A stretch of DNA of 64,000 nucleotides, taken from NCBI RefSeq assembly GCF_008806595.1, contig NZ_VZRB01000018.1, positions 1-64,000 on the forward strand, given 5' to 3'. The notes beneath the pieces are model-generated. The model was not told the origin of the DNA and did no database searches. It saw nothing but the letters and a program-made list of their open reading frames with translations. This document shows, in pieces, positions 45,099 through 54,283 of this stretch. A program made the translations under genes and the position numbers. The number at the start of each line of letters is the position of its first letter. The first letter of the stretch is position 1. Source of the DNA: Streptomyces luteolifulvus (GTDB lineage Bacteria; Actinomycetota; Actinomycetes; Streptomycetales; Streptomycetaceae).

Positions 45099-46106
45099 AT
45101 GACGGCACCATTGCACGAGCCGACCGCGGAAGCGGCCCCGAGCGCGGCCGAGGAAGCGGCGGTAATCAGCGCCGGCGCGAAGGCCGTACAGGGACGTTCC
45201 CTGGGCCGGATCGCCTGGGAGCGCCTGAAGAGGGACAAGCTCGCTCTCTCGGGCGGCATCGTCGTGCTGTTCCTCATCGTCGTCGCGGTGCTCGCGCCCT
45301 TCATCGCCGACCTGGTGGGCCAGGACCCCTACGCCCACAACGAGGAGCTGATCGACCCTCTGTTCGGCACCCCCAAGGGCGCCTTCGGCGGGATCAGCAG
45401 CGACCACCTGCTGGGCGTCGAGCCGGTCAACGGACGCGACATCTTCGCCCGCATCCTCTACGGCGCCCGGATCTCGCTCCTCGTCGGCTTCCTGTCCGCC
45501 ATCGTCGCCGTCATCCTGGGCACCGTCCTGGGCATCCTGGCCGGCTTCTTCGGCGGCTGGGTCGACTCGGTCATCAGCCGCATCATGGACGGCCTGCTGG
45601 CCTTCCCGCAGCTGCTCTTCATCATCGCTCTGGTCTCCGTCATGCCGAACCAGATGCTGGGACTGACCGGCACGGGTGTACGCCTGTTCGTGATGATCCT
45701 GGTCATCGGCTTCTTCGGCTGGCCCTACATCGGACGCGTGGTACGCGGCCAGACGCTCTCGCTGCGCGAGCGCGAATACGTCGAGGCGGCCAGATCGCTC
45801 GGCGCCGGGCGGCTCTACATCCTCTTCAAGGAGCTGCTGCCCAACCTGGTCGCACCGATCATCGTCTACACGACGATGATGATCCCCACCAACATCCTCA
45901 CCGAGGCGGCGCTCAGCTTCCTGGGCGTGGGCGTCAAACCGCCCACGGCCTCCTGGGGGCAGATGCTCTCGAACGCGATCGACTACTACAAGTCGGACCC
46001 CACGTACATGGTGATCCCGGGTGTAGCGATCTTCATCACCGTTCTTGCCTTCAACCTCTTCGGCGACGGCGTGCGAGACGCGCTGGACCCGAAGGGCTCT
46101 CGCTGA
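45099..46106 (+). CDS. Peptide ABC transporter permease (OppC/DppC type)
   Basis: This 335-residue inner permease subunit of a peptide/nickel-family importer has a cytoplasmic N terminus, six transmembrane helices and the EAA loop (EYVEAARSLGAGRLYILFKELLPN) that docks the ATPase. The end is GVRDALDPKGSR, as in DppC. ATG at 45099 starts the conserved protein; a long open upstream frame in the gap has no coding character. First gene of a five-gene operon. Confidence 0.94.
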   Translation: MTAPLHEPTAEAAPSAAEEAAVISAGAKAVQGRSLGRIAWERLKRDKLALSGGIVVLFLIVVAVLAPFIADLVGQDPYAHNEELIDPLFGTPKGAFGGISSDHLLGVEPVNGRDIFARILYGARISLLVGFLSAIVAVILGTVLGILAGFFGGWVDSVISRIMDGLLAFPQLLFIIALVSVMPNQMLGLTGTGVRLFVMILVIGFFGWPYIGRVVRGQTLSLREREYVEAARSLGAGRLYILFKELLPNLVAPIIVYTTMMIPTNILTEAALSFLGVGVKPPTASWGQMLSNAIDYYKSDPTYMVIPGVAIFITVLAFNLFGDGVRDALDPKGSR

Positions 46107-46174
46107 ACTGCCGTAACCAAGCGTCCCGTGGCACCCACACGGGGTCTCTCATCACAACCGGAGGATCCGAGATC

Positions 46175-47971
46175 GTGACTACCCAACGCACCTCAGGGCG
46201 GCGGAAGCAGGCCGCAGCCGCTGTCGCCGCGGTCGCCGCGCTGCTGACCACGGCGGCGTGCGGCGGCGGTGGCGGCGACGAGAACGGTGGTTCGAAGACC
46301 GGTGCCGCCGGCTTCGACGCCGCGAACAACAAGGTCGCCCAGGCCGACCTGGCCACCAAGGGCGGCGAGCTGAAGTTCGCCGGTGCCCAGGACGCCGACT
46401 CGTGGGACACCACGCGTGGCTACTACGGCTTCATGTGGAACTTCGCCCGCTACTACAGCCGTCAGCTCGTCACGAGCGCCACGCAGCCGGGCGCGAAGGG
46501 CGCGGAGCTCACCCCGGACCTCGCCACCGACATGGCCAAGGTCTCCGACGACGGCAAGACCTACACGTACACCCTGCGTGACGGCATCACGTGGGAGGAC
46601 GGCAAGCCGATCACGTCCAAGGACATCAAGTACGGCATCGAGCGCGTCTGGGCGCAGGACGTGCTGTCCGGCGGTCCGGTCTACCTGAAGGACGTCCTCG
46701 ACCCGAAGGGCGAGTACAAGGGCCCGTACAAGGACAAGGCCGCGGACAAGCTCGGTCTGAAGGCGATCGACACGCCCGACGACAAGACCATCGTCTTCCA
46801 CCTGCCCGAGGCCAACGCCGACTTCGAGGAGATCCTCGCCCTGGTCTCGGCGTCCCCGGTCCGCCAGGACATGGACACCAAGTCCAAGTACGGTCTGCAC
46901 CCGTTCTCCTCGGGTCCGTACAAGTTCGCGTCGTACAACCCGGGCAAGGACCTGACCCTGGTCCGCAACACCGAGTGGAAGCAGGCCTCGGACCCGGTCC
47001 GCAAGGCGTACCCGGACAAGATCTCGATCAAGTTCTTCTCCAACGCCAACGACCTGGACGCCCGTCTGATCGCCGGTGACTACGACCTGGACATCAACCA
47101 GACCGGTCTGTCCCCGCAGGGCCGCACCACCGCCCTCCAGGAGCACAAGGCCAACCTGGACAACCCGGTCTCCGGCTACATCCGTTACGCGGTCTTCCCG
47201 CAGAGCGTGAAGCCGTTCGACAACATCCACTGCCGCAAGGCCGTGATCTACGGCGCCGACCACGTCTCGCTGCAGACCGCGCGCGGTGGCCCGGTCGCCG
47301 GTGGTGACATCGGCACCAACATGCTTCCGCCGACCGTCCCGGGCTCCGAGGGACAGAAGTACGACCCGTACGAGCTCAACGGCGCCAACAAGAGCGGCAA
47401 CGCCGCCAAGGCCAAGGAAGAGCTGAAGGCCTGCGGTCAGCCGAACGGCTTCAAGACCACCATCGCCGTCCGTAACAACAAGCCGGTCGAGGTGGCCACC
47501 GCCGAGTCCCTCCAGGCCTCGCTGAAGAAGGTCGGCATCACCGTCGACATCGACCAGTACGACGGTTCGCAGACCAGCGGCATCATCGGCAGCCCCTCGA
47601 ACGTGAAGAAGAAGGGCTACGGCATCATCATCATGGGCTGGGGCGCGGACTTCGGTTCCGTCCAGGGCTTCGGTCTGCCGCTGTGGGACGGCAAGTACAT
47701 CCTCGAGAGCGGCAACAACAATTTCGCCCTGATCGACGACAAGAAGATCAACGGCATGTTCGACACCTACGTCAAGACGCAGGACGACGCGGGCAAGCTC
47801 CAGATCGCCAAGGACATCAACCACGCGGTGATGGACGGCGGGTACTACCTGCCCTTCGTCTTCGAGAAGTTCGTGAACTGGCGCGGCAACCGCCTGGCGA
47901 ACGTCTACACGTCCGACGCCTTCAGCGGTATGTACGACTTCGTCAACCTCGGTCTGAAGTCCTCGAAGTAA
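46175..47971 (+). CDS. Peptide-binding lipoprotein of the ABC importer (SBP family 5)
   Basis: This 598-residue extracellular solute-binding lipoprotein has a lipobox TTAAC with Cys29, a Gly-rich linker, then the SBP_bac_5 fold (DGKTYTYTLRDGITWEDGKPI near 135, HPFSSGPYKFASY near 245, and MGWGADF in the third lobe). It captures peptides or a similar ligand for the two permeases. GTG at 46175 follows GGAGG at about 10 nt. The coding is unusually rich in lysine and asparagine for the window, as expected of a highly expressed secreted protein. Which ligand it binds cannot be read from the sequence. Confidence 0.95.
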   Translation: MTTQRTSGRRKQAAAAVAAVAALLTTAACGGGGGDENGGSKTGAAGFDAANNKVAQADLATKGGELKFAGAQDADSWDTTRGYYGFMWNFARYYSRQLVTSATQPGAKGAELTPDLATDMAKVSDDGKTYTYTLRDGITWEDGKPITSKDIKYGIERVWAQDVLSGGPVYLKDVLDPKGEYKGPYKDKAADKLGLKAIDTPDDKTIVFHLPEANADFEEILALVSASPVRQDMDTKSKYGLHPFSSGPYKFASYNPGKDLTLVRNTEWKQASDPVRKAYPDKISIKFFSNANDLDARLIAGDYDLDINQTGLSPQGRTTALQEHKANLDNPVSGYIRYAVFPQSVKPFDNIHCRKAVIYGADHVSLQTARGGPVAGGDIGTNMLPPTVPGSEGQKYDPYELNGANKSGNAAKAKEELKACGQPNGFKTTIAVRNNKPVEVATAESLQASLKKVGITVDIDQYDGSQTSGIIGSPSNVKKKGYGIIIMGWGADFGSVQGFGLPLWDGKYILESGNNNFALIDDKKINGMFDTYVKTQDDAGKLQIAKDINHAVMDGGYYLPFVFEKFVNWRGNRLANVYTSDAFSGMYDFVNLGLKSSK

Positions 47972-48082
47972 ACCCGGCACACCCGCCGTACGGCACGAAA
48001 GGCAGGTGAAGGCCGGCGCAGCGTGATCGCGGGCCACCGGAAGACCTCCGGTGGCCCGCGGTCCCGCGGCGGGCCGAGAGCT

Positions 48083-49081
48083 GTGCTCGCTTACCTCATC
48101 AGGCGGCTGTTCGCCGCCGCAGTGATGCTCGTGGTCATCATCATGGTGGTCTTCGGCATCTTCTTCCTCGTCCCCAAGTGGGCGGGCGTCGACGTGGCCA
48201 CGAGCTTCGTGGGCAAGCAGGCCGACCCCGCGGCCGTCGAGGCCGTGCGGGTGAAGCTCGGCCTGGGCGATCCGATCTACGTCCAGGTCTGGGAATTCTT
48301 CAAGGGCATCTTCGCGGGCCGCACCTACGCGGCCGGCGGTGACGTCACGAACTGCGCAGCGCCGTGCTTCGGCTACTCCTTCCGCAGCGAGCAGGCCGTC
48401 TGGCCGGTGCTCACCGACCGCTTCCCGGTGACCCTGGGACTGGCGCTCGGTGCCGCCGTGCTGTGGCTGCTGTTCGGTGTCTCGGCGGGTGTGCTCTCCG
48501 CGCTCAAGCGGGGCACGCTGTGGGACCGCGGTGCGATGGTCATCGCCCTCGCGGGTGTCTCCCTCCCCATCTACTTCACCGGTCTGCTCAGCCTGGCGAT
48601 CTTCTCCTACGGCCTGGGCTGGATCGACGGTGAGTACGTGCCGCTCGAGGAGAGCTTCACCGGCTGGCTCAGCGGCATGATCCTCCCCTGGATCACCCTC
48701 GCGTTCCTCTACGCGGCCATGTACGCCCGGATCACCCGCGCCACCATGATGGAGATCCTCGGCGAGGACTACATCCGCACGGCCCGTGCCAAGGGCCTCA
48801 AGGAACAGGTCGTCATCCGCAAGCACGCCATGCGCTCCACGATGACGCCCATCCTGACCATGCTCGGCATGGACCTCGGCGCCCTCATCGGCGGCGCGAT
48901 CCTGACCGAGACGACGTTCAGCCTGCCCGGCCTCGGCCAGGCCGTGCTCAACGGCATCAAGAACCAGGATCTCCCCATCATCCTGGGCGTCACGCTGATC
49001 ACTTCGGTCGCGGTGCTCATCGCCAACCTCGTGGTGGACGTGATGTACGCCGTGATCGACCCCCGAGTGAGGCTCGCATGA
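48083..49081 (+). CDS. Peptide ABC transporter permease (OppB/DppB type)
   Basis: This 332-residue permease is the partner of the OppC-type subunit. It starts with the family-typical MLAYLIRRLF and has six transmembrane helices. Its EAA loop is DYIRTARAKGLKEQVVIRKH. An unusual pair of cysteines (NCAAPCFGY, about 94-102) lies in the first outside loop. I prefer GTG at 48083 because it begins at the conserved N terminus; GTG at 48023 would add 20 hydrophilic residues. The stop overlaps the start of the ATPase gene (ATGA). Confidence 0.92.
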   Translation: MLAYLIRRLFAAAVMLVVIIMVVFGIFFLVPKWAGVDVATSFVGKQADPAAVEAVRVKLGLGDPIYVQVWEFFKGIFAGRTYAAGGDVTNCAAPCFGYSFRSEQAVWPVLTDRFPVTLGLALGAAVLWLLFGVSAGVLSALKRGTLWDRGAMVIALAGVSLPIYFTGLLSLAIFSYGLGWIDGEYVPLEESFTGWLSGMILPWITLAFLYAAMYARITRATMMEILGEDYIRTARAKGLKEQVVIRKHAMRSTMTPILTMLGMDLGALIGGAILTETTFSLPGLGQAVLNGIKNQDLPIILGVTLITSVAVLIANLVVDVMYAVIDPRVRLA

Positions 49082-50175
49082 CCGAACTCAGCAAGAGCGG
49101 AGCTGCCGTGGGCGAGCCCACCGGCACCTCGCCCGCCCCGAGCTCCTTCCTCGAAGTGCGCGACCTCAAGGTGCACTTCCCGACCGACGACGGCCTGGTC
49201 AAGTCCGTCGACGGGCTCAGCTTCAAGCTGGAGAAGGGCAAGACCCTCGGGATCGTGGGCGAGTCGGGCTCCGGCAAGTCGGTGACCTCGCTCGGCATCA
49301 TGGGCCTGCACACCGCCGGCCAGTACGGCAAGCGCAAGGCGCAGATCTCCGGCGAGATCTGGCTGGACGGCACCGAGCTGCTGTCCGCGGACCCGGACCA
49401 TGTGCGCAAGCTGCGCGGCCGGGAAGTCTCGATGATCTTCCAGGACCCGCTGTCCGCGCTGCACCCGTACTACACGATCGGCCAGCAGATCGTGGAGGCG
49501 TACCGGATCCACAACAACGTGGACAAGAAGACCGCCCGGCGCCGTGCCATCGAGATGCTCGACCGCGTCGGCATCCCGCAGCCGGACAAGCGGGTGGACA
49601 ACTATCCGCACGAGTTCTCCGGCGGTATGCGCCAGCGTGCGATGATCGCGATGTCGCTGGTCAACAACCCCGAACTGCTCATCGCGGACGAGCCGACGAC
49701 CGCCCTGGACGTGACCGTCCAGGCGCAGATCCTCGACCTGATCCGCGATCTGCAGAAGGAGTTCGGCTCCGCGGTCATCATCATCACCCACGACCTGGGC
49801 GTCGTCGCCGAGCTGGCCGACGACATCCTGGTGATGTACGGCGGCCGCTGTGTCGAGCGGGGGCCGGCCGAGAAGGTCTTCTACGAGCCCCGCCACCCCT
49901 ACACCTGGGGTCTGCTCGGCTCGATGCCGCGCCTGGACCGCGAGCAGCAGGAGCGCCTCATCCCGGTCAAGGGCTCCCCGCCCTCCCTGATCAACGTCCC
50001 GTCCGGCTGCGCCTTCAACCCGCGCTGCCCGTACGCCGACGTCCCCAAGGACAACCTCACCCGCACGGTCCGCCCCGAGCTGACCGAGGTCGGCAGCCAG
50101 CACTGGGCCGCCTGCCATATGACGCAGGAACAGCGGGAGCGTATCTGGACCGAAGAGATTGCGCCGAGGCTGTGA
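49078..50175 (+). CDS. Peptide ABC transporter ATP-binding protein (OppD type)
   Basis: This 365-residue ATPase energises the importer. Walker A GESGSGKS, signature FSGGMRQR, Walker B LLIADEPTTALD and the H-loop ITHD are all intact. The C-terminal oligopeptide domain ends with cysteines (CAFNPRCPYAD and HWAACH) that in some relatives bind an iron-sulfur cluster. ATG at 49078 overlaps the permease stop. The GTG of the next gene overlaps its own TGA, so translation of B, D and F is coupled. Confidence 0.95.
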   Translation: MTELSKSGAAVGEPTGTSPAPSSFLEVRDLKVHFPTDDGLVKSVDGLSFKLEKGKTLGIVGESGSGKSVTSLGIMGLHTAGQYGKRKAQISGEIWLDGTELLSADPDHVRKLRGREVSMIFQDPLSALHPYYTIGQQIVEAYRIHNNVDKKTARRRAIEMLDRVGIPQPDKRVDNYPHEFSGGMRQRAMIAMSLVNNPELLIADEPTTALDVTVQAQILDLIRDLQKEFGSAVIIITHDLGVVAELADDILVMYGGRCVERGPAEKVFYEPRHPYTWGLLGSMPRLDREQQERLIPVKGSPPSLINVPSGCAFNPRCPYADVPKDNLTRTVRPELTEVGSQHWAACHMTQEQRERIWTEEIAPRL

Positions 50176-51443
50176 GCGAGAACGCAGAGGACAAAGCAGT
50201 GGACATCCCTGCACAGACCGAGGACGCCACCACCCTCACCAAGGGCGTCGCCCCCGGCGAGACGCTCCTGAAGGTGACAGGGCTCCAGAAGCACTTCCCG
50301 ATCAAGAAGGGCCTGCTCCAGCGGCAGGTCGGCGCGGTGCGCGCGGTCGACGGCATAGACTTCGAGGTCAGGTCCGGCGAAACCCTGGGCGTCGTGGGCG
50401 AGTCGGGCTGCGGCAAGTCGACGATGGGCCGGCTGATCACCCGGCTGCTCGAACCGACGGCCGGCAAGGTCGAGTTCGAGGGCAAGGACATCACACACCT
50501 CGGTGTGGGCGGGATGCGTCCGCTGCGCCGCGATGTGCAGATGATCTTCCAGGACCCGTACTCGTCGCTGAACCCGCGCCACACGATCGGCACGATCGTC
50601 GGCGCCCCCTTCAAGCTGCAGGGCGTCCAGCCCGAGGGCGGCATCAAGAAGGAGGTGCAGCGGCTGCTGTCGGTGGTCGGCCTCAACCCCGAGCACTACA
50701 ACCGCTATCCGCACGAGTTCTCCGGCGGTCAGCGTCAGCGCATCGGCATCGCCCGCGCGCTCGCGCTGAACCCGAAGCTGGTCGTGGCCGACGAGCCGGT
50801 GTCCGCGCTGGACGTCTCCATCCAGGCGCAGGTCGTCAACCTTCTCGACGACCTCCAGCAGGAGCTGGGCCTGACGTATGTGATCATCGCGCACGACCTC
50901 TCGGTCGTCCGGCATGTCTCGGACCGGATCGCGGTGATGTACCTCGGCAAGATCGTCGAGCTCGCCGACCGCGATGCGCTGTACCGGGCCCCGATGCACC
51001 CGTACACCAAGGCGCTGATGTCGGCGGTGCCGATACCGGATCCGCGGCGCAAGTCGGCCAAGAGCGAGCGCATCCTGCTCCAGGGCGACGTGCCCTCGCC
51101 GATCTCGCCGCCGAGCGGCTGCCGCTTCCACACCCGGTGCTGGAAGGCGACGGAGATCTGCCGGACGACGGAGCCGAAGCTCGTGGAGCTCAAGCCCGGT
51201 CAGCAGGTCGCCTGCCACCACCCGGAGAACTTCGAGGACCAGGCTCCGCAGGACACCGTCCTGCTGACCGCCGCGAAGGAAGCGGCGGAGCTGGTGGCCG
51301 ACGAGGTTCTCGCGGAGTCGGCGCAGACGTCGGCGGCCGTGGCGCAGGAGGTCGCGGCCGAGGCGCCCGCCGAGGACGACGGAGAGGCACCGTCCGAGGA
51401 AACCTCCGAGGAGACCTCTCAGGAGATCTCCAAGGACAAGTAG
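50172..51443 (+). CDS. Peptide ABC transporter ATP-binding protein (OppF type) with acidic tail
   Basis: This 423-residue second ATPase has Walker A GESGCGKST, signature FSGGQRQRIG, Walker B LVVADEPVSALDVS and H-loop IAHDLS intact. The oligo_HPY domain with CRFHTRCWKATEIC follows. The last 80 residues are a Glu/Ala/Ser-rich extension not needed by the family; it may mediate regulation. GTG at 50172 overlaps the OppD-type stop. It ends the operon; a strong terminator follows 12 nt later. Confidence 0.95.
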   Translation: MSENAEDKAVDIPAQTEDATTLTKGVAPGETLLKVTGLQKHFPIKKGLLQRQVGAVRAVDGIDFEVRSGETLGVVGESGCGKSTMGRLITRLLEPTAGKVEFEGKDITHLGVGGMRPLRRDVQMIFQDPYSSLNPRHTIGTIVGAPFKLQGVQPEGGIKKEVQRLLSVVGLNPEHYNRYPHEFSGGQRQRIGIARALALNPKLVVADEPVSALDVSIQAQVVNLLDDLQQELGLTYVIIAHDLSVVRHVSDRIAVMYLGKIVELADRDALYRAPMHPYTKALMSAVPIPDPRRKSAKSERILLQGDVPSPISPPSGCRFHTRCWKATEICRTTEPKLVELKPGQQVACHHPENFEDQAPQDTVLLTAAKEAAELVADEVLAESAQTSAAVAQEVAAEAPAEDDGEAPSEETSEETSQEISKDK

Positions 51444-51454
51444 CCTCACCCGGA

Positions 51455-51486
51455 GCCCCCGCCTTGCTTTGTAAGGCGGGGGCTTT
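51455..51486 (+). terminator. Intrinsic terminator of the peptide transporter operon
   Basis: GCCCCCGCCTT (51455-51465) pairs perfectly with AAGGCGGGGGC (51473-51483) around a 7-nt loop and is followed by TTTG. It is the strongest-looking hairpin of the window and sits just before the TRIC gene. Confidence 0.92.
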
Positions 51487-51507
51487 GTGATGGGTAAGAA
51501 TGGAAGG

Positions 51508-52164
51508 GTGCTCCAGCAGATATTCAGCCCCTCCGTCCAGCACACGCTCGATCTCGTCGGGATCTTCGTGTTCGCCATCTCCGGCGCGCTGCTGGCCGTG
51601 CGCAAGAACTTCGACGTCTTCGGCATCGCCGTGCTCGCCGAGGTCACCGCACTGGGCGGAGGGGTCTTCCGCGACCTGGTCATCGGGGCCGTGCCGCCCG
51701 CCGCCTTCACGGACCTCGGGTACTTCCTCACGCCGCTGCTCGCGGCCCTTCTGGTCTTCTTCCTACACCCGCAGGTGGAGCGCATCCAGGTCGCGGTCAA
51801 TGTCTTCGACGCGGCGGGCCTCGGCCTGTTCTGTGTCGCCGGGACGGTGAAGGCGTACGACTACGGGCTCGGCCTGACCGCATCGGCGGCCCTCGGACTC
51901 GGCACCGCGGTCGGCGGCGGAGTGCTGCGCGACATACTCGCCAACGAGGTGCCCTCGCTGCTGCGCTGGGACCGCGACCTGTACGCCGTCCCCGCGATCG
52001 TCGGCGCCACCCTGGTCGTCCTCTGCATCCGCTACGACACCCTCACGCCGTTCAGCAGCGGACTCGCGGTCGTCACCGCTTTCGTGCTGCGGCTGCTCGC
52101 GATGAGGTTCCACTGGCGAGCGCCGCGCGCGTGGAATCGCCGGTCGACGGTGCGGGAGGAGTAG
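51508..52164 (+). CDS. TRIC-type (UPF0126) trimeric cation channel family protein
   Basis: This 218-residue membrane protein has seven hydrophobic helices arranged as two similar halves, each with the GGG-x2-RD motif (LGGGVFRDLVIG near 47 and VGGGVLRDILAN near 132). This is the bacterial TRIC-channel family, which conducts monovalent cations such as K+. I chose GTG at 51508: TAAGAAT lies about 8 nt upstream and could be a -10 element of a leaderless mRNA, and the terminator of the previous operon ends only at about 51486. GTG at 51487 and ATG at 51490 are alternatives. The 3' end overlaps the convergent esterase gene by 92 bp. Confidence 0.87.
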   Translation: MLQQIFSPSVQHTLDLVGIFVFAISGALLAVRKNFDVFGIAVLAEVTALGGGVFRDLVIGAVPPAAFTDLGYFLTPLLAALLVFFLHPQVERIQVAVNVFDAAGLGLFCVAGTVKAYDYGLGLTASAALGLGTAVGGGVLRDILANEVPSLLRWDRDLYAVPAIVGATLVVLCIRYDTLTPFSSGLAVVTAFVLRLLAMRFHWRAPRAWNRRSTVREE

Positions 52165-53302
52165 CGTCCGGCGCGATGCGGCCCCGGCCCAGCTGAGCGG
52201 TCAACCACTGGAAGGCCGGGACCACTTGCGGCCGCCACAGCGCCATCGTGTGGCCGCCCGCGTTCCGCGGGATGTACACGACGTGCACGGTCGTCGGCGC
52301 CTTCGCCGCCTGTTCGAGGGCCACGGCGGCCTCGTAGCCGTCGTGCGGCTGGCCCGAGAGGTACAGGGCCACCCGGGGCGGGACGGGCGCCTTCCTGAGC
52401 AGCAGGCAGGGGTTGTTCCCGGTCCTCAGCGCCGGGTTCTGCGCGGTCAGCGACGTGCGTTCGCCGCTGGGGTCGTTGTAGCCGGACATGCTGACAGCGG
52501 CCCGGTAGCGGTCGGGATGGGCGACGGCCAGCTTCGCCGCGCAGTGCGCACCGGCCGAGTACCCGGCGACCGCCCAGCCCTCGGGCGCCGGCCGGGCCCG
52601 GAAGTTGTCCATGACCATCCTGGGCACATCGATGCTGAGCCAGCTGTCGGCGTTCACCGTTCCCGGGATGTTGGCGCAGCCGGTGTCCGCGCCGGCCAGC
52701 AGATGGGTGCGCGGCGCGACCAGGATGAACGGCGCGATCCGGCCCTCACGCATCAGCGGCAGCACCTGCTCGTGCGCCCTGAGCGACCCGAACCACGCCT
52801 TCGCCGAGCCGGGGTAGCCCGGCAGCAGCTCCACCACCGGGAACTTGTGGTGCCGGTAGGCGGGTTCGTCGTACTGGGGCGGCAGCCAGACGTAGACCTC
52901 GGCGTCGACGCCCGAGACCCGGCCCCTGAGCCGGGTGACCCGCACACCGCCGGCCTCGTGCATACCCGGGCCGCCGACCGGCTCGAACTGCTGCGTGACT
53001 CTGGGCAGCCGTTCCAGCGCTGTGCCGCCGGTGCCGTCCGGTCCCAGGTCGGGGGCGTGCCGGACATGGTCGCCCGTGCCGAGGACGTCGGCCCAGCTGT
53101 CGTACAGATTGTTCTCGTTGTTGACCAGCACCAGGACCAGGGCGACCGCTGTGACCTGGGCGAACAGCAGCATCAGCGCCCGCGCCGCGCCGCGCAGCAG
53201 CCGGGGTCCGCGCAGCCGCGACCAGAGGACGAACGGCAGCACGAGGGCGACGACGGTCAGCACGACGAGCGTGTAGAGGAACGTGGTCCCGGTGAGGCTC
53301 AT
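52073..53302 (-). CDS. Membrane-anchored alpha/beta-hydrolase esterase
   Basis: This 409-residue protein has two transmembrane helices (about 7-27 and 38-60), then an extracytoplasmic esterase-D/antigen-85-like alpha/beta-hydrolase domain (about 115-380). GYSAGAHCAAKLA holds the nucleophile Ser (GxSxG), and GGHTMALW a likely catalytic His. VELLPGYPG is the oxyanion region. The substrate is unknown; a mycolyltransferase-like or acyl-esterase role is possible. ATG at 53302 follows AGGGAC. The C-terminal Ser/Ala/Arg-rich tail overlaps the end of the TRIC gene on the other strand, so this tail may be dispensable. Confidence 0.88.
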   Translation of the reverse strand: MSLTGTTFLYTLVVLTVVALVLPFVLWSRLRGPRLLRGAARALMLLFAQVTAVALVLVLVNNENNLYDSWADVLGTGDHVRHAPDLGPDGTGGTALERLPRVTQQFEPVGGPGMHEAGGVRVTRLRGRVSGVDAEVYVWLPPQYDEPAYRHHKFPVVELLPGYPGSAKAWFGSLRAHEQVLPLMREGRIAPFILVAPRTHLLAGADTGCANIPGTVNADSWLSIDVPRMVMDNFRARPAPEGWAVAGYSAGAHCAAKLAVAHPDRYRAAVSMSGYNDPSGERTSLTAQNPALRTGNNPCLLLRKAPVPPRVALYLSGQPHDGYEAAVALEQAAKAPTTVHVVYIPRNAGGHTMALWRPQVVPAFQWLTAQLGRGRIAPDATPPAPSTGDSTRAALASGTSSRAAAARKR

Positions 53303-53425
53303 GTCCCTAGAGAGGGAAAGCCGGGCGCTCGGGTTTACGGACGAGTGCGGACACTTACCGAGAAATTCCCCTCCCCCACCCGGAAAAAGCTACCGCTTAG
53401 TAGTTACCTGTTGTACCGTTCAGGC

Positions 53426-54283
53426 ATGCCAGAAGCAGCCACCGCAGCGGCCGTACGGGCCACGATCGGCGACAGCGAGTTCGACCGCGACACCGCGCTC
53501 ACCCGGCGCGAGCCCGGGGTCTACGACATCGACCTCTCCGCCGGCTGGACGATCATCAGCGCCGTCAACGGCGGTTATCTGCTGGCCGTCCTGGGCCGCG
53601 CCCTCGCGGACGCCCTGCCGCACGCCGACCCGTTCACGATCTCGGCGCACTACCTGACCGCGTCCCAGCCCGGCCCGGCCGTCGTCCGCACGGACGTCGT
53701 GCGCTCGGGTCGGTCCCTGTCGACCGGCCAGGCCTCCCTCTTCCAGTACGACGACGAGGGTCGCGAGGTCGAACGCATCCGCGTCCTCGCCTCCTACGGC
53801 GACCTGGACTCCCTTCCCGACGACGTCCGTACGACGGCCGAAGCGCCCGTGATCCCGCCCATGGACCAGTGCTTCGGCCCCGAGGACGGACCCGCCCCGG
53901 TCGACGGCAGCTCGGCCATCACCGACCGGCTGATGCTCAAGCTGGACCCGTCGACCCTGGGGTGGGCGCTCGGCGCACCGTCCGGCAAGGGGGAGATGCG
54001 CGCCTGGTTCGGGCTCGCCGACGGCCGCGACCACGACCCCCTCTCCCTGCTCCTCGCGGTGGACGCGCTGCCGCCGACCGCCTTCGAGATCGGCCTGTCC
54101 GGCTGGGTCCCCACGGTCGAGCTGACGGTCCACGTCCGCTCCCGCCCGGCCCCCGGCCCGCTGCGGGTCTCGATCACCACCCGCAACCTCGCCGGCGGCT
54201 TCCTGGAGGAGGACGCCGAGGTATGGGACGGCGCGGGCCGACTGGTCGCGCAGTCGCGGCAGCTCGCTCGGGTCAGGCTGTGA
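53426..54283 (+). CDS. Thioesterase-superfamily (double hot-dog, TesB-like) protein
   Basis: This 285-residue protein has two hot-dog halves, with YDIDLSAGWTIISAVNGGYLLAVLGRAL in the first (near 33-60) and FEIGLSGWVPTVELTVHVRSRP in the second (near 230). It is probably an acyl-CoA thioesterase. Catalytic residues of TesB are not obvious to me. ATG at 53426 lacks a Shine-Dalgarno sequence; TACCGT ends 6 nt before it, so it may be leaderless. Its end overlaps the next convergent gene by 11 bp. Confidence 0.8.
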   Translation: MPEAATAAAVRATIGDSEFDRDTALTRREPGVYDIDLSAGWTIISAVNGGYLLAVLGRALADALPHADPFTISAHYLTASQPGPAVVRTDVVRSGRSLSTGQASLFQYDDEGREVERIRVLASYGDLDSLPDDVRTTAEAPVIPPMDQCFGPEDGPAPVDGSSAITDRLMLKLDPSTLGWALGAPSGKGEMRAWFGLADGRDHDPLSLLLAVDALPPTAFEIGLSGWVPTVELTVHVRSRPAPGPLRVSITTRNLAGGFLEEDAEVWDGAGRLVAQSRQLARVRL

